From an uncultured Acidobacteriota bacterium (GTDB lineage Bacteria; Acidobacteriota; Blastocatellia; Pyrinomonadales; Pyrinomonadaceae): a stretch of DNA of 64,000 bases. The notes beneath the pieces are model-generated. The model worked only from the letters and a program-made list of their open reading frames with translations. It was not told where the DNA came from and searched no databases. Positions 52,343-60,582 of the stretch are shown here, piece by piece (position 1 is the first letter of the stretch; each line of letters starts with the position of its first letter). Both the position numbers and the translations under genes were made by a program. The stretch spans positions 1 through 64,000 of the forward strand of contig CALMPJ010000141.1 in the NCBI GenBank assembly GCA_937871585.1, given 5' to 3'.

Positions 52343-54037
52343 TCAAACGCCCGGCATTGCTTTCTTGAGCGGCTTAAGGATCAAGAACAGTACCACAGCC
52401 ATAAACAAGGCCATGCAAGCAAGGACGAGGAAGAACGACGACTGGAGCCAGATATCCCAGAAAACGCCGATCTGAGTTAGCTTGTTGCCGATCGCCGTAG
52501 CGACAAACCAGCCGCCCATGAGCAGGCCGCGTTTCGATATCGGAGCGACCTTAGACACGAGCGAAAGTCCCATCGGCGATAGCATCAACTCGCCCAAAGT
52601 CACGATCATGTAAGCGAATATCAGCCAGAATGGCGACACGCGGAACAAGTGCGACGCCTGTTGGAATTTATCCTTATGAGCATCGCCTTGGCCCGGAGCA
52701 ACCGAGTTTACAGCCTTGATGAGACCGTCGGCTCCCGAGGTTTTGACACCAGTCTTTTCGTCGGTCGTTGAGCTGAATTTAACGCCGTCAATGACAGGCT
52801 TTCCGTCTTCTTTCTTCGCCGCCATCAGCTTATCGATCAAGTCCTTTGGAACGCCTTGAGCGACGAGATTCGTGGCGACACGTTCGTTGATACGGAATTC
52901 ACCAGTTGCGATCTGATCGGCAGTTCGGGTCGATTTCTCACCGATATACGCACCGTAGCCGAGCACAAGGAACGAAAGCCCGGTTAATGTCATGCCGATC
53001 GCCATCTTGGTAGGCGTCGAAGGCTCTTTGCCGCGACGCGACAGGAAGCCCCAGAATGCAACGAGCGGGAACGTCAGGATCAAGATCCAGATCGCATTGA
53101 TCGAATTTGAAAGCGTACCCGAAACGGCCCAATCAGTGTTATCGTCAGCAAAATACGTGATCGTCGAACCGTTTTGATGGAACACCATCCAGAACACGAT
53201 AACGATCAAAAACACCACGATCAAAGCCATGATGCGCTTGCCCTCAGAAACCGTATTCATCAGATCCATCGCCTTTTGCGAGGTCGTTCGTTCGCCCTGA
53301 TCGCTGATCTCATGCGGCGGAGCATCGACGGCCGTGGCTGCAGCGTCGGCGGCTTGATCGTCCTTGAATGTTGTTGCTTCGATGACATGTTCACCGATCA
53401 CGATCGAGCCTTCCTTACGATCGGCACTCATTATGAGGCTCTTCCAGTACCACAGCACGAATACCGAAAGCACCATTCCAAATGCAGCGACTGCGAACGC
53501 GGCGTGGAATCCCCAATAATGCTTCACGACTTCCATCACGATCGGAGCCAGGGCGGCGCCGACGTTGATGCCCATGTAGAAAATGTTGTACGCACGATCC
53601 TTGAGCGGGCTGCCCTCAGGATAGAGGTTTCCGACCATCGTCGAGACGTTCGGTTTGAAGAAACCGTTACCGATAACGAGGAACGTCAGCGCAAGATAAA
53701 CTGCCCAAATAGCCGGTATCGACAGCGTCGCGTGGCCGGCCATAAAGAAGAATCCGCCGATCATCACTGCCTTGCGATAGCCCGTGAATCTGTCAGCGAT
53801 AAATCCACCGACGAGCGGGCTGAGGTACACGAACATCAAATATGTCGAATACAGCCACGTCGCCTCGGCCGCCGTCCAGCCAAAACCTTCTTTCGGGTCG
53901 CGTAAATACAGTGTGAACAACGCGAGCATCGAGTAGAACGAAAAACGTTCCCACATCTCGGTCGCGAATAGTACGGCTAAGCCTTTTGGGTGCTTTTGTT
54001 CGGCACCGGCAGTTATCGTTGTTGCATTTGCGCTCAT
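52343..54037 (-). CDS. POT-family proton-dependent peptide transporter
   Basis: A 564-residue transporter of the POT/PTR family that imports di- and tripeptides with protons. The diagnostic ExxER motif is in TEMWERFSFYSML (about 27-39), and the second family signature lies in GNGFFKPNVSTMVGNLYPEG (about 123-142), followed by YMGINVGAALAPI. About 14 membrane segments are present. A long soluble insert lies at about 365-430 (KLMAAKKEDGKPVIDGVKFS), longer than in E. coli DtpA. The neighbouring peptidases fit a peptide-use role. Confidence 0.93.
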   Translation of the reverse strand: MSANATTITAGAEQKHPKGLAVLFATEMWERFSFYSMLALFTLYLRDPKEGFGWTAAEATWLYSTYLMFVYLSPLVGGFIADRFTGYRKAVMIGGFFFMAGHATLSIPAIWAVYLALTFLVIGNGFFKPNVSTMVGNLYPEGSPLKDRAYNIFYMGINVGAALAPIVMEVVKHYWGFHAAFAVAAFGMVLSVFVLWYWKSLIMSADRKEGSIVIGEHVIEATTFKDDQAADAAATAVDAPPHEISDQGERTTSQKAMDLMNTVSEGKRIMALIVVFLIVIVFWMVFHQNGSTITYFADDNTDWAVSGTLSNSINAIWILILTFPLVAFWGFLSRRGKEPSTPTKMAIGMTLTGLSFLVLGYGAYIGEKSTRTADQIATGEFRINERVATNLVAQGVPKDLIDKLMAAKKEDGKPVIDGVKFSSTTDEKTGVKTSGADGLIKAVNSVAPGQGDAHKDKFQQASHLFRVSPFWLIFAYMIVTLGELMLSPMGLSLVSKVAPISKRGLLMGGWFVATAIGNKLTQIGVFWDIWLQSSFFLVLACMALFMAVVLFLILKPLKKAMPGV

Positions 54038-54123
54038 CGATTTCCTTCCTTTGGTTGTTTAAATTCTGAGAAGAGTTAGGCAAAATATAGCAGAAAAGCG
54101 TTATATTACGAAAAGTAACTATT

Positions 54124-54606
54124 ATGATTAAGCGATTTTTCTGCTCAGCATTCGCCGTTGCGGTTGTGATGACGTTTGCCGGTCTTTCGGATGCACAGAC
54201 TTCGCGCAAGAGCGTTTCGGGCGCCGAGGTGACGGGTACATTCAAAATGTCGTTCATCGGAAAGAAGTACAAAGGTATGTCGAACAATCTTGAGATCCAG
54301 GCGCTTGGCAAGGGGAAACTCAAGATATGGTTCGACCTGATCTATCCGTACACGATGCGAAACGGCGAGGTTTCGGTCAATATGGGCGACCTATTTGACG
54401 AAGCCTCGATCGAAGGCGACACAGCCGTTTACAAAAGCGAAGACGGCAGATGCACCATCACAATGAAATTCACACGCCCCGGCGAGGTCAAAATAAGTCA
54501 AGACGAAACCGAAGCCGGCTGCGGCTTCGGCCACAACGTAAGCGCCGCCGGAACGTACAAGAAAGCCAGCTCCGCAAAGCCAAGATTCGACCGGCCGGAG
54601 ATGTAG
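54124..54606 (+). CDS. Secreted hypothetical protein
   Basis: A 160-residue protein with a signal peptide (about 1-24, AVVMTFAGLSDAQ) and a beta-rich body with two cysteines (GRCTITMKF, AGCGFGHNV) that probably form a disulfide. The pattern is that of a small lipocalin-like or beta-sandwich domain, but I recognise no family. It runs in line with two further genes of unknown role. Confidence 0.6.
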   Translation: MIKRFFCSAFAVAVVMTFAGLSDAQTSRKSVSGAEVTGTFKMSFIGKKYKGMSNNLEIQALGKGKLKIWFDLIYPYTMRNGEVSVNMGDLFDEASIEGDTAVYKSEDGRCTITMKFTRPGEVKISQDETEAGCGFGHNVSAAGTYKKASSAKPRFDRPEM

Positions 54607-54621
54607 TTAAGTCGGAGGTAA

Positions 54622-54993
54622 ATGATGGTTTTCGACGTCTTCGGGATCGTTATCATCGTCGTTTTTACGGTATACGTTTTCAAAACCGCGAATGAGAATG
54701 GCCGTAATGCAATCGGCTGGGCCGTTGCGTGTTTGTTTACTGGCATATTCGTTCAATGGGTCTTAATGCTAATCGTGTTCATAGTCATCGGTATCGTGAT
54801 GGTATTGATCGGGGCTCGGCCCGGGAGTCTTGAGGATACACTTGGCTTTTGGGTGATAGGCATAAGATTAGGGTGTCTTGCATTGAGCGTGGTCGGGATG
54901 TTTCTTATTTTGAAGAAGGTTTCGCAGATTCCAGATGAGGAAGAGCCGTTTGCCGAACCACCACCGCCGCCGACATTTGATAGAGCAGAATAA
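54622..54993 (+). CDS. Small membrane protein with proline-rich tail
   Basis: A 123-residue protein with three membrane segments (about 2-18, 27-55, 76-101) and an acidic, proline-rich end (EEEPFAEPPPPPTFDRAE). I see no family signature. AGTCGGAGGTAA gives a good ribosome site. Its stop overlaps the next start by one base (TAATG), so the two proteins are probably translated together. Confidence 0.6.
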   Translation: MMVFDVFGIVIIVVFTVYVFKTANENGRNAIGWAVACLFTGIFVQWVLMLIVFIVIGIVMVLIGARPGSLEDTLGFWVIGIRLGCLALSVVGMFLILKKVSQIPDEEEPFAEPPPPPTFDRAE

Positions 54994-56249
54994 TGGAAAT
55001 TTTCGAACAATTAGGCCGCGATCTTGAAGCCCGTTGGCGGGCGTTGAACTATGACGAGGCTGCGCTGCCTGCGCTTGCGGCAGATATGCTGCGTGAGGCA
55101 GACGTGCCGTCGAAGATATCGGCTTGGGACGTGACCGAATGGGCTTTGGGGGCCTACGAACTGCCGCGGCAACGCGACCTGCGGGCGAATTTTGCCGATC
55201 CGCCGATCACGGTTTATTCGGGATTGCGATTCCAGATCGACGTATATTTTTGGTTCGAATCGACGACCGCGATCCACCAACACGCGTTTTGCGGTGCGTT
55301 TCAGGTGCTCGAAGGCTCCAGCATTCATAGCTGGTACGAGTTCGAGCGTGAACGAGCGATCAACTTTTTCACCGAGACCGGAAAGATGTCGCTGAAAGAA
55401 TGCGGCTTGCTCGAAAAAGGCGACGTTCAGGAGATAATCGGCGGCCGCGATTATATCCACGCGCTGTTTCATCTCGAACGCCCATCGGCGACGCTGCTCA
55501 TCAGAACCGACCGCAGCCCGATGCATCTGCCGCAGTTCAGCTACCACAAACCGCACTTGGCAGTCGATCCGTTTCTCGAACAGGACACAGTGATCAAGAA
55601 ACTACAGGTGGCCGGAGCAATGCTGCGTGCCGGACACGAAAAGGCCGACGACATCATCACCAAATGGCTCGACGAATGCGACGCCCACACGGCGTTTCAA
55701 CTGCTTCGCGAGGTAAAGGGCTATCTCCGCCGCGGCAATGTCGCGGCTGCATTCGGAATCGATAGCACACGCGAGCGATTCGACAACTACATCGCCGCCG
55801 CCGAACAACGCCACGGCGAAGGCCTGTTTCGCCCCGTTTTTGACTACATCGACCGTCTCGACGAAGTAATGCGCGTTCGCACGACCGTCAGTGATCCGGA
55901 CCTGCGGTTCTTCGTCGCTCTCTTGCTAAACGTCGAGGGCCGCGAACGCATTTACGGCCTGATCAAGAGCCGCTATCCCGACGACGAGCCGGTCGATAAG
56001 GTTCTCGATTGGACTTATGCACTTGCCAACACTCGCATTGCGGGAACCGACAACGCCAACGCCCTCGGCATGCCCGATTTTGGCGACATCGACGTTTTTG
56101 TCCTCGAAGAAATGCTCAAGGGCCGCTCCGGCAGCGAGATCGCCGACGAATTCCGCAAATACCACGGCGAACCAACCGCCGCCCACGCCCTTGCTGAGAA
56201 AGAGGAACGCATCAGAAACGCCGCGATATTCGCGCCGCTTCTTGTCTAA
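54993..56249 (+). CDS. Hypothetical protein with a cupin-like N-terminal domain
   Basis: A 418-residue soluble protein. Residues 60-180 look cupin-like: IDVYFWFESTTAIHQHAFCG and a later IIGGRDYIHALFHLERP supply the His residues that would hold a metal, as in small-molecule dioxygenases. The C-terminal 230 residues are helical and unfamiliar. It has neither signal peptide nor membrane segment. It is coupled to the small membrane protein by TAATG and is the last gene before the intron-bearing tRNA. The function is unknown. Confidence 0.6.
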   Translation: MEIFEQLGRDLEARWRALNYDEAALPALAADMLREADVPSKISAWDVTEWALGAYELPRQRDLRANFADPPITVYSGLRFQIDVYFWFESTTAIHQHAFCGAFQVLEGSSIHSWYEFERERAINFFTETGKMSLKECGLLEKGDVQEIIGGRDYIHALFHLERPSATLLIRTDRSPMHLPQFSYHKPHLAVDPFLEQDTVIKKLQVAGAMLRAGHEKADDIITKWLDECDAHTAFQLLREVKGYLRRGNVAAAFGIDSTRERFDNYIAAAEQRHGEGLFRPVFDYIDRLDEVMRVRTTVSDPDLRFFVALLLNVEGRERIYGLIKSRYPDDEPVDKVLDWTYALANTRIAGTDNANALGMPDFGDIDVFVLEEMLKGRSGSEIADEFRKYHGEPTAAHALAEKEERIRNAAIFAPLLV

Positions 56250-56282
56250 CCACAACCCAATTCGCTACACTACCAACGAGTC

Positions 56283-56619
56283 GCCCCTGTAGCTCAATGG
56301 TTAGAGCAGCAGACTCGGGTAGCGATGGCCTAAGTCCAGCAGTGTATATGGCCGTGGCGAAAATGGGTTGCTAAATTTGTCTGACGACAGTTTAGTAGAA
56401 TCTGTTAAATTCGGGGAAGCCTAAATGCTGATTTCCGGCACATGGTAATCCCGAGCCAAGTCCCGAATTGTTCGGGAAAGGTGTAGAGACTTGACAGCAG
56501 ACGCCGGCAATTGTCGGATGAAGAGAAAGTCCAGACCACAAACTCGAAAGAGGCGTCGAAAGGCGTAGCTGGTAAGCATAATCTGTTGGCTGTAGGTTCG
56601 AATCCTACCGGGGGCACCA
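56283..56619 (+). tRNA. tRNA with anticodon CAU (Ile2 or elongator Met), interrupted by a group I intron
   Basis: Exon 1 (56283-56315) gives acceptor GCCCCTG, D arm GCTC/GAGC and the 5' anticodon stem GCAGA plus CT. Exon 2 (56577-56619) gives CATAA, the stem TCTGT, variable loop, T arm GTAGG TTCGAAT CCTAC, acceptor CGGGGGC and encoded ACCA. Joined, they form a normal 76-nt cloverleaf with loop CTCATAA and anticodon CAU. It is not an initiator (no GGG/CCC anticodon stem, matched first pair). Whether it is lysidine-modified tRNA-Ile2 or elongator tRNA-Met cannot be told from sequence alone. Confidence 0.88.
56316..56576 (+). ncRNA. Group I self-splicing intron (IC3-like) in a tRNA anticodon loop
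   Basis: The 261-nt insert follows U33 of the tRNA and ends in G, as group I introns do. The core is recognisable by likeness to the Anabaena tRNA-Leu and Azoarcus tRNA-Ile introns: TTCGGGGAAGCCTAAATG (P4-P5), GGTAATCCCGAGCCAAG, GGTGTAGAGACTTGACAGCA (into P7/P3) and GAAAGTCCAG. P4 is 56410-56415 with 56450-56455, P6 56461-56466 with 56472-56477, P7 56488-56492 with 56527-56531, P9 CTCGAAAGAG. P1 can form from GACT (56312-56315) and AGTC (56333-56336) plus an extension, but with U-A rather than U-G at the splice site. There is no room for an endonuclease gene. Confidence 0.9.
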
Positions 56620-56656
56620 TTACTCAAACGACGAAAGGAAGAGGGTGGAAGGATAA

Positions 56657-57217
56657 ATGTTTAGAGATAAAAGGCAATTGCGTGAACATTTGCTGATATC
56701 TCTTTGGGCAATTGCCCTGCTTTTTGGCTCCTTTCAGACAGTTTTTGCAAATTTTGCTCCGGAAAGCGGCACTGTTTATTGCCCGCTGCAAAAACGATGG
56801 GTTCCTTCGGCTCAGGCCAAACCGGTCGTTACGATCAGCTCGACAGACTACTGCGCATCGCCCTCAACTACTCGCGAATTCTCACAAAAACTAGCCGCAA
56901 GTCCGATCGCTCGTCTTGTTTCGAGCCAAGATCAAGTTGACGAACTATTTTTCGCCTACACGAGCGTTGGTTCGAGAGCATTCGTCGATCTTCGCGGAAG
57001 CCCGAATGCACCAAGCCCTAAGTTTGCAGTGCAACGCGAACGCCAAACTTCCGGTGCAAACTTCGCAGACACAACGCCTGCTTTGCTGCCGCTCGAAGCC
57101 TTTCAATCTGGGCAAACTCTCGCAAATGTCGGTAACTCTCTTCCACAACACAACGGGCCGACCATCTCCACAGCCGATCGCCTGACCGAACCACAACGCG
57201 GTCCTCCGTCCAATTAG
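56657..57217 (+). CDS. Secreted hypothetical protein
   Basis: A 186-residue protein with a long signal peptide (about 1-32, LLISLWAIALLFGSFQTVFA). Two cysteines lie in YCPLQKRWV and DYCASPS. The C-terminal half is Ser/Thr/Pro/Asn-rich and probably disordered. GGAAGGATAA precedes the ATG. I know no family. It lies between the intron-bearing tRNA and the copper/MbnP genes and may belong to the latter, judging only by strand and position. Confidence 0.6.
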   Translation: MFRDKRQLREHLLISLWAIALLFGSFQTVFANFAPESGTVYCPLQKRWVPSAQAKPVVTISSTDYCASPSTTREFSQKLAASPIARLVSSQDQVDELFFAYTSVGSRAFVDLRGSPNAPSPKFAVQRERQTSGANFADTTPALLPLEAFQSGQTLANVGNSLPQHNGPTISTADRLTEPQRGPPSN

Positions 57218-57305
57218 TCGCACATTCTAACCAACTTTAGCCGAGATCAACGCGGGCAATATGTGCTCGATGATCGAGGCGTGTGACCAGTTTTTCGGAG
57301 ATATC

Positions 57306-58184
57306 ATGATTTCAGATAAATATTTGTGTTCGTTAGTTTTTGTACTTTTACTTTCAGGTGTAGTGTTCTCTCAGGCCCAACAGCCGATCACGATCAACCT
57401 AGCGGCGGCGGTCGACGGCAAACAATTCAACTGTTCAGAGACATATAACGGCATCGGAACGACAGGCTCGACGATGACCGTTTCGGATTTTCGGTTCTAC
57501 GTTCATGACGTTCGATTGGTCGACAAAAAAGGTAAGGAGACCTCAGTTTCCCTCACCAACGACGGCAAATTCCAATCAGAGCGTGTCGCTCTCATTGATT
57601 TTGAAGACGGCACAGGAGCGTGTAAAAACGGCACCGCCGATCTCAATACGACGATCCGAGGCGCCGTGCCGAAAGGGAAATACGTTGGCCTCAAGTTCAA
57701 GATCGGCGTCCCACAAGACCTGAACCACCTCGACCCATCGAAAGCCTCGGCACCGCTCAACGTCACTCGGATGATGTGGTCGTGGCAATCGGGCTATAAG
57801 TTCGCACGTATCGACACCAAAACGACTGGCCGCCCGAACGGCTACGTTCTGCATCTCGGAAGTTCGGATTGCAAGACCGACACGTCGACTAACGTCACGA
57901 CCTGCGGCCACGCCAATCGGCCGGAGTTTTCGTTCGTCAAGTTCGACCTCGCCAGAGATGTCGCGACCATCGATCTTAAGGCTCTCTTTGCCGGTGCCGA
58001 TGTTGATACTAATCAGGAAAAGACCGCGTCCGGCTGTATGTCGTTCGATGGTGATGCGGATTGTGCTCCCGTGTTTGGAAACCTCGGACTTCCGTTTGCA
58101 GGTACAGCGGCACGCGATCAATCAGTGTTCTCGATCAAGCGAATGCCGACAGTTCGTGCTTCGGTTTCGGAGAAGCGACGATGA
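57306..58184 (+). CDS. MbnP-like periplasmic copper protein
   Basis: A 292-residue secreted protein of the MbnP (MXAN_0976/AZL_007920, 'metallo-mystery pair' four-Cys) family. A signal peptide ends at about SQAQQ (24). Family blocks are VSDFRFYVHDVRLV, ALIDFEDGTGAC, YVGLKFKIGVPQDLNH and RMMWSWQSGYKFARID, whose Trp residues include the one that MbnH partners oxidise to kynurenine in studied members. Disulfide cysteines lie in NCSETYNG, ACKNG, DCKTD, TTCGH, GCMSF and DCAPVF. I use ATG 57306, which has GGAG upstream. Its stop overlaps the MbnH-like start as ATGA. Confidence 0.88.
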   Translation: MISDKYLCSLVFVLLLSGVVFSQAQQPITINLAAAVDGKQFNCSETYNGIGTTGSTMTVSDFRFYVHDVRLVDKKGKETSVSLTNDGKFQSERVALIDFEDGTGACKNGTADLNTTIRGAVPKGKYVGLKFKIGVPQDLNHLDPSKASAPLNVTRMMWSWQSGYKFARIDTKTTGRPNGYVLHLGSSDCKTDTSTNVTTCGHANRPEFSFVKFDLARDVATIDLKALFAGADVDTNQEKTASGCMSFDGDADCAPVFGNLGLPFAGTAARDQSVFSIKRMPTVRASVSEKRR

Positions 58185-59347
58185 CGATCGCGTCGATCGC
58201 CAAATTGACGTTCGCAGCGGCGTTCTTGCTTTTCGGAATGGTCGGCCTTTGTTTCGATAATTTCGAAACAAGGGCGGACGCCCAAACCGCGGGCTACGTA
58301 TGGCGTCTGCCCAAGAGCATGCCGACTCCGATCGTGCCGTCTGACAATCCGATGTCGGAGGCTAAGGTCGAGCTCGGCCGACATCTCTTCTACGACAAGC
58401 GACTGTCGATCAACGAAAAGACGTCGTGTGCTACGTGCCACCTTCAGGAATTGGCGTTCACCGAGCCAAAGCCTCGTTCCGTCGGCACTACGGGCGAGGT
58501 TCATCCCCGAAACTCGATGAGCCTTGCGAACGTCGCCTACGCGGCAACGCTTAATTGGGCAAATCCGTCGGTCATTCACCTCGAACGCCAGCCGCTGACG
58601 CCGCTGTTTGGCGAAGACCCGATCGAAATGGGCATGGCTGGGAAGGAGGCTTTGCTGGTCTCACGGCTCAAGGAAGAGCCTAGGTACGCAGCTTTGTTTG
58701 AGCGAGCATTTCCCGAAGCAAAGGAACGGCAGACCATCGAACAAGTTACCAAGTCGATCGCGTCGTTCGTCCGTTCGCTGATCTCGGGCAGTTCTCCGTA
58801 CGACCGTTTTCGTTACGAAGGTCAAAAGGATGCCATCTCCGAAAGTGCGAAACGCGGCGAACATCTGTTCTTCAGCGAGCGGCTCGAATGTATGGATTGC
58901 CATGTCGGTTTCAATCTTTCCGGCACGTCAAACTACGTCGGCAAATCGATCGAATCGACCGAGTTCCAAAACAACGGCTTATACAACATCGACGGCAAAG
59001 GCGGCTATCCGGCGAACAATACCGGCCTGTTCGAATTCACGAACGACCGCGAAGACATGGGCAAATTCAAAGTGCCGACGCTTCGCAATATCGAGCTCAC
59101 GGCTCCGTATATGCACGACGGCAGCATCGCCACGCTCGACGACGTGATCGAACATTACAAAGCCGGCGGCCGCACCATCAAAAACGGCCCAAATGCCGGC
59201 GACGGCAGCAAAAACCCGTTCAAGAGCAGCTTCGTCAGCGGCTTTCGCCTCTCCGCCTCCGAAAAAGCCGACCTCATCGAGTTCTTGCTGTCACTAACAG
59301 ACAAGGAGTTTATCAAGGATCCGCGCTTCAGCGATCCGTGGCGTTAG
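58181..59347 (+). CDS. MbnH-like di-heme peroxidase-family enzyme
   Basis: A 388-residue exported di-heme c-type protein of the MbnH (MXAN_0977) branch of the CcpA/MauG superfamily. The signal segment is about 1-34. The two heme sites are CATCH (83-87) and CMDCH (in ERLECMDCHVGF). Family blocks include GRHLFYDKRLS, MSLANVAYAATLNWANPS, PLFGEDPIEMGM and FKVPTLRNIELTAPYMHDGS. In methanotrophs MbnH converts a Trp of MbnP to kynurenine through a high-valent iron state. The four-base overlap with the MbnP-like gene supports the same pairing here. Confidence 0.9.
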   Translation: MTIASIAKLTFAAAFLLFGMVGLCFDNFETRADAQTAGYVWRLPKSMPTPIVPSDNPMSEAKVELGRHLFYDKRLSINEKTSCATCHLQELAFTEPKPRSVGTTGEVHPRNSMSLANVAYAATLNWANPSVIHLERQPLTPLFGEDPIEMGMAGKEALLVSRLKEEPRYAALFERAFPEAKERQTIEQVTKSIASFVRSLISGSSPYDRFRYEGQKDAISESAKRGEHLFFSERLECMDCHVGFNLSGTSNYVGKSIESTEFQNNGLYNIDGKGGYPANNTGLFEFTNDREDMGKFKVPTLRNIELTAPYMHDGSIATLDDVIEHYKAGGRTIKNGPNAGDGSKNPFKSSFVSGFRLSASEKADLIEFLLSLTDKEFIKDPRFSDPWR

Positions 59348-59493
59348 CTGAAACGCCGGACAATTTGAAGACGGCTTGGGCTGTGGCTGCTGCTACGTTT
59401 TGCCCGCCATTTTGTACCGTAAAACTTGTACACACCCTTCATAAATTGAGGTTGCAGTGCGAGCCGTCTTCAGAACAAGAGGGAAGGGAAATT

Positions 59494-60138
59494 ATGAAGA
59501 TACAGAAACTGACGATCATTGTTTTGTTCGCTGCGATAGCGATCGCGGCGGCGTGTTCCAGTGCGGTTGAGACGCCGAAACAGGCAAATAGTGCATCGCA
59601 GGCAGGTGCTCCGTCCGCAGGTTCGCAAACCTTCCGCAGTATCGGCGTCGTCAAGACCGTCGATGTCGCGGCTGGCAAGGTGACGGTCGATCACGAAGAC
59701 ATTCCGGGCTATATGGCGCCGATGGAGATGAACGAACCTGTCGCGGACGCGGCGTTGCTGACGCAGGTCAAGCCGGGCGACAAGGTCGAGTTTGAGATAC
59801 TTCGCGAGGGCTCGAAGATCAAATACACCAAATTCAACAAGATCGGCGAAGTCGCCCTGATCGATGCTCCGACCATCTACGCAGCAAGCTGCGCCGAATG
59901 TCACGGCGACAAAGGCCAAGGCGGGCCGAAGGGAATTCCGTTCACCAGCGGTCACGCCCTAGACCACACCGAAGCAGATTTCATCAAAACGGTCACCGAC
60001 GGCAAGTCCAAGAAGAAAGACAAGGAAATGCCTGCATTTCGCGACAAATTAAGCCCCGAAGAGATCGCAGCGGTCGTCAAATTCTTCCGCGAGGTCATCC
60101 AGAAAGACCTGAAGCGAAACGAAGGACACAAGCACTAA
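59494..60138 (+). CDS. CusF-like copper domain fused to cytochrome c (lipoprotein)
   Basis: A 214-residue lipoprotein (lipobox IAAAC, Cys21). Residues 47-125 match the CusF/CopB-type copper-binding fold: VVKTVDVAAGKVTVDHEDIP, then GYMAPMEMNEPV with the metal-binding Met cluster. Residues 130-205 are a class I cytochrome c with CAECH and the axial Met in DKEMPAFRDKLSPEEIA. The fusion joins copper capture and electron transfer in one outer-membrane or periplasmic protein. It follows the MbnP/MbnH pair by about 145 bases. GGGAAGGGAA precedes ATG 59494. Confidence 0.85.
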   Translation: MKIQKLTIIVLFAAIAIAAACSSAVETPKQANSASQAGAPSAGSQTFRSIGVVKTVDVAAGKVTVDHEDIPGYMAPMEMNEPVADAALLTQVKPGDKVEFEILREGSKIKYTKFNKIGEVALIDAPTIYAASCAECHGDKGQGGPKGIPFTSGHALDHTEADFIKTVTDGKSKKKDKEMPAFRDKLSPEEIAAVVKFFREVIQKDLKRNEGHKH

Positions 60139-60153
60139 GAGGTCATCGTAGTT

Positions 60154-60579
60154 ATGAGATTCACAATACTAACCATCGCTATCGTCGCCCTCGCCGCAGT
60201 TTCGGCCTTGGCAAACAATCCAAAGACCGTCAAAGAGATCACTGAGCTCCGCGCTCAGGTCGTGACGGCGATCAAAGAAAAGAACCGCAAGTTCCTCGAA
60301 AGCCGCATCAACGACGAGTTCACGCACACGCACGCGTCCGGACAGGTTGACGATAAACGGACTCGTATCGAATATCTGCTCGGCGGCGATGAAACAATTG
60401 ATTCGCTAGTGCCTCTCACGGTTACGATCCGAGCCGTCGGAAAGGAAATTGCTATCGCCCAAGGCCGCACAAAAACCAGCGGTTCGAGCCCAAAAGTATT
60501 TCAATGGACGACCGTTTACCTCAAGTCCGGCGGCGCCTGGCGAGTTTTGCTATCGCACGCCTCGCCCGTTGTCCTATAA
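60154..60579 (+). CDS. Secreted SnoaL/DUF4440-like protein
   Basis: A 141-residue protein with a signal peptide (about 1-20, VALAAVSALANN) and one NTF2/DUF4440-like domain (EITELRAQVVTAIKEKNRKF, FTHTHASGQVDDKRTRIEYL, VYLKSGGAWRVLLSHAS). The same fold is encoded at 44198-44710, but the two are not close copies. It runs in the copper cluster between the CusF-cytochrome and PepSY genes; its ligand is unknown. Confidence 0.75.
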   Translation: MRFTILTIAIVALAAVSALANNPKTVKEITELRAQVVTAIKEKNRKFLESRINDEFTHTHASGQVDDKRTRIEYLLGGDETIDSLVPLTVTIRAVGKEIAIAQGRTKTSGSSPKVFQWTTVYLKSGGAWRVLLSHASPVVL

Positions 60580-60582
60580 ACA

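Noticed and set aside
56405-56627. Minus-strand reading frames across the tRNA intron, as a possible intron-encoded protein
   Set aside because: They read antisense through conserved intron helices and the tRNA exon, resemble no LAGLIDADG or HNH endonuclease, and the intron is too short.
56511-56696. Plus-strand frame overlapping the intron 3' part and tRNA exon 2
   Set aside because: It crosses the tRNA 3' half and the CCA end; composition reflects RNA structure, not protein.
58888-59493. 200-codon N-terminal extension of the CusF-cytochrome gene
   Set aside because: It is the out-of-frame shadow of the MbnH-like gene; the lipobox start at 59494 has a good ribosome site.
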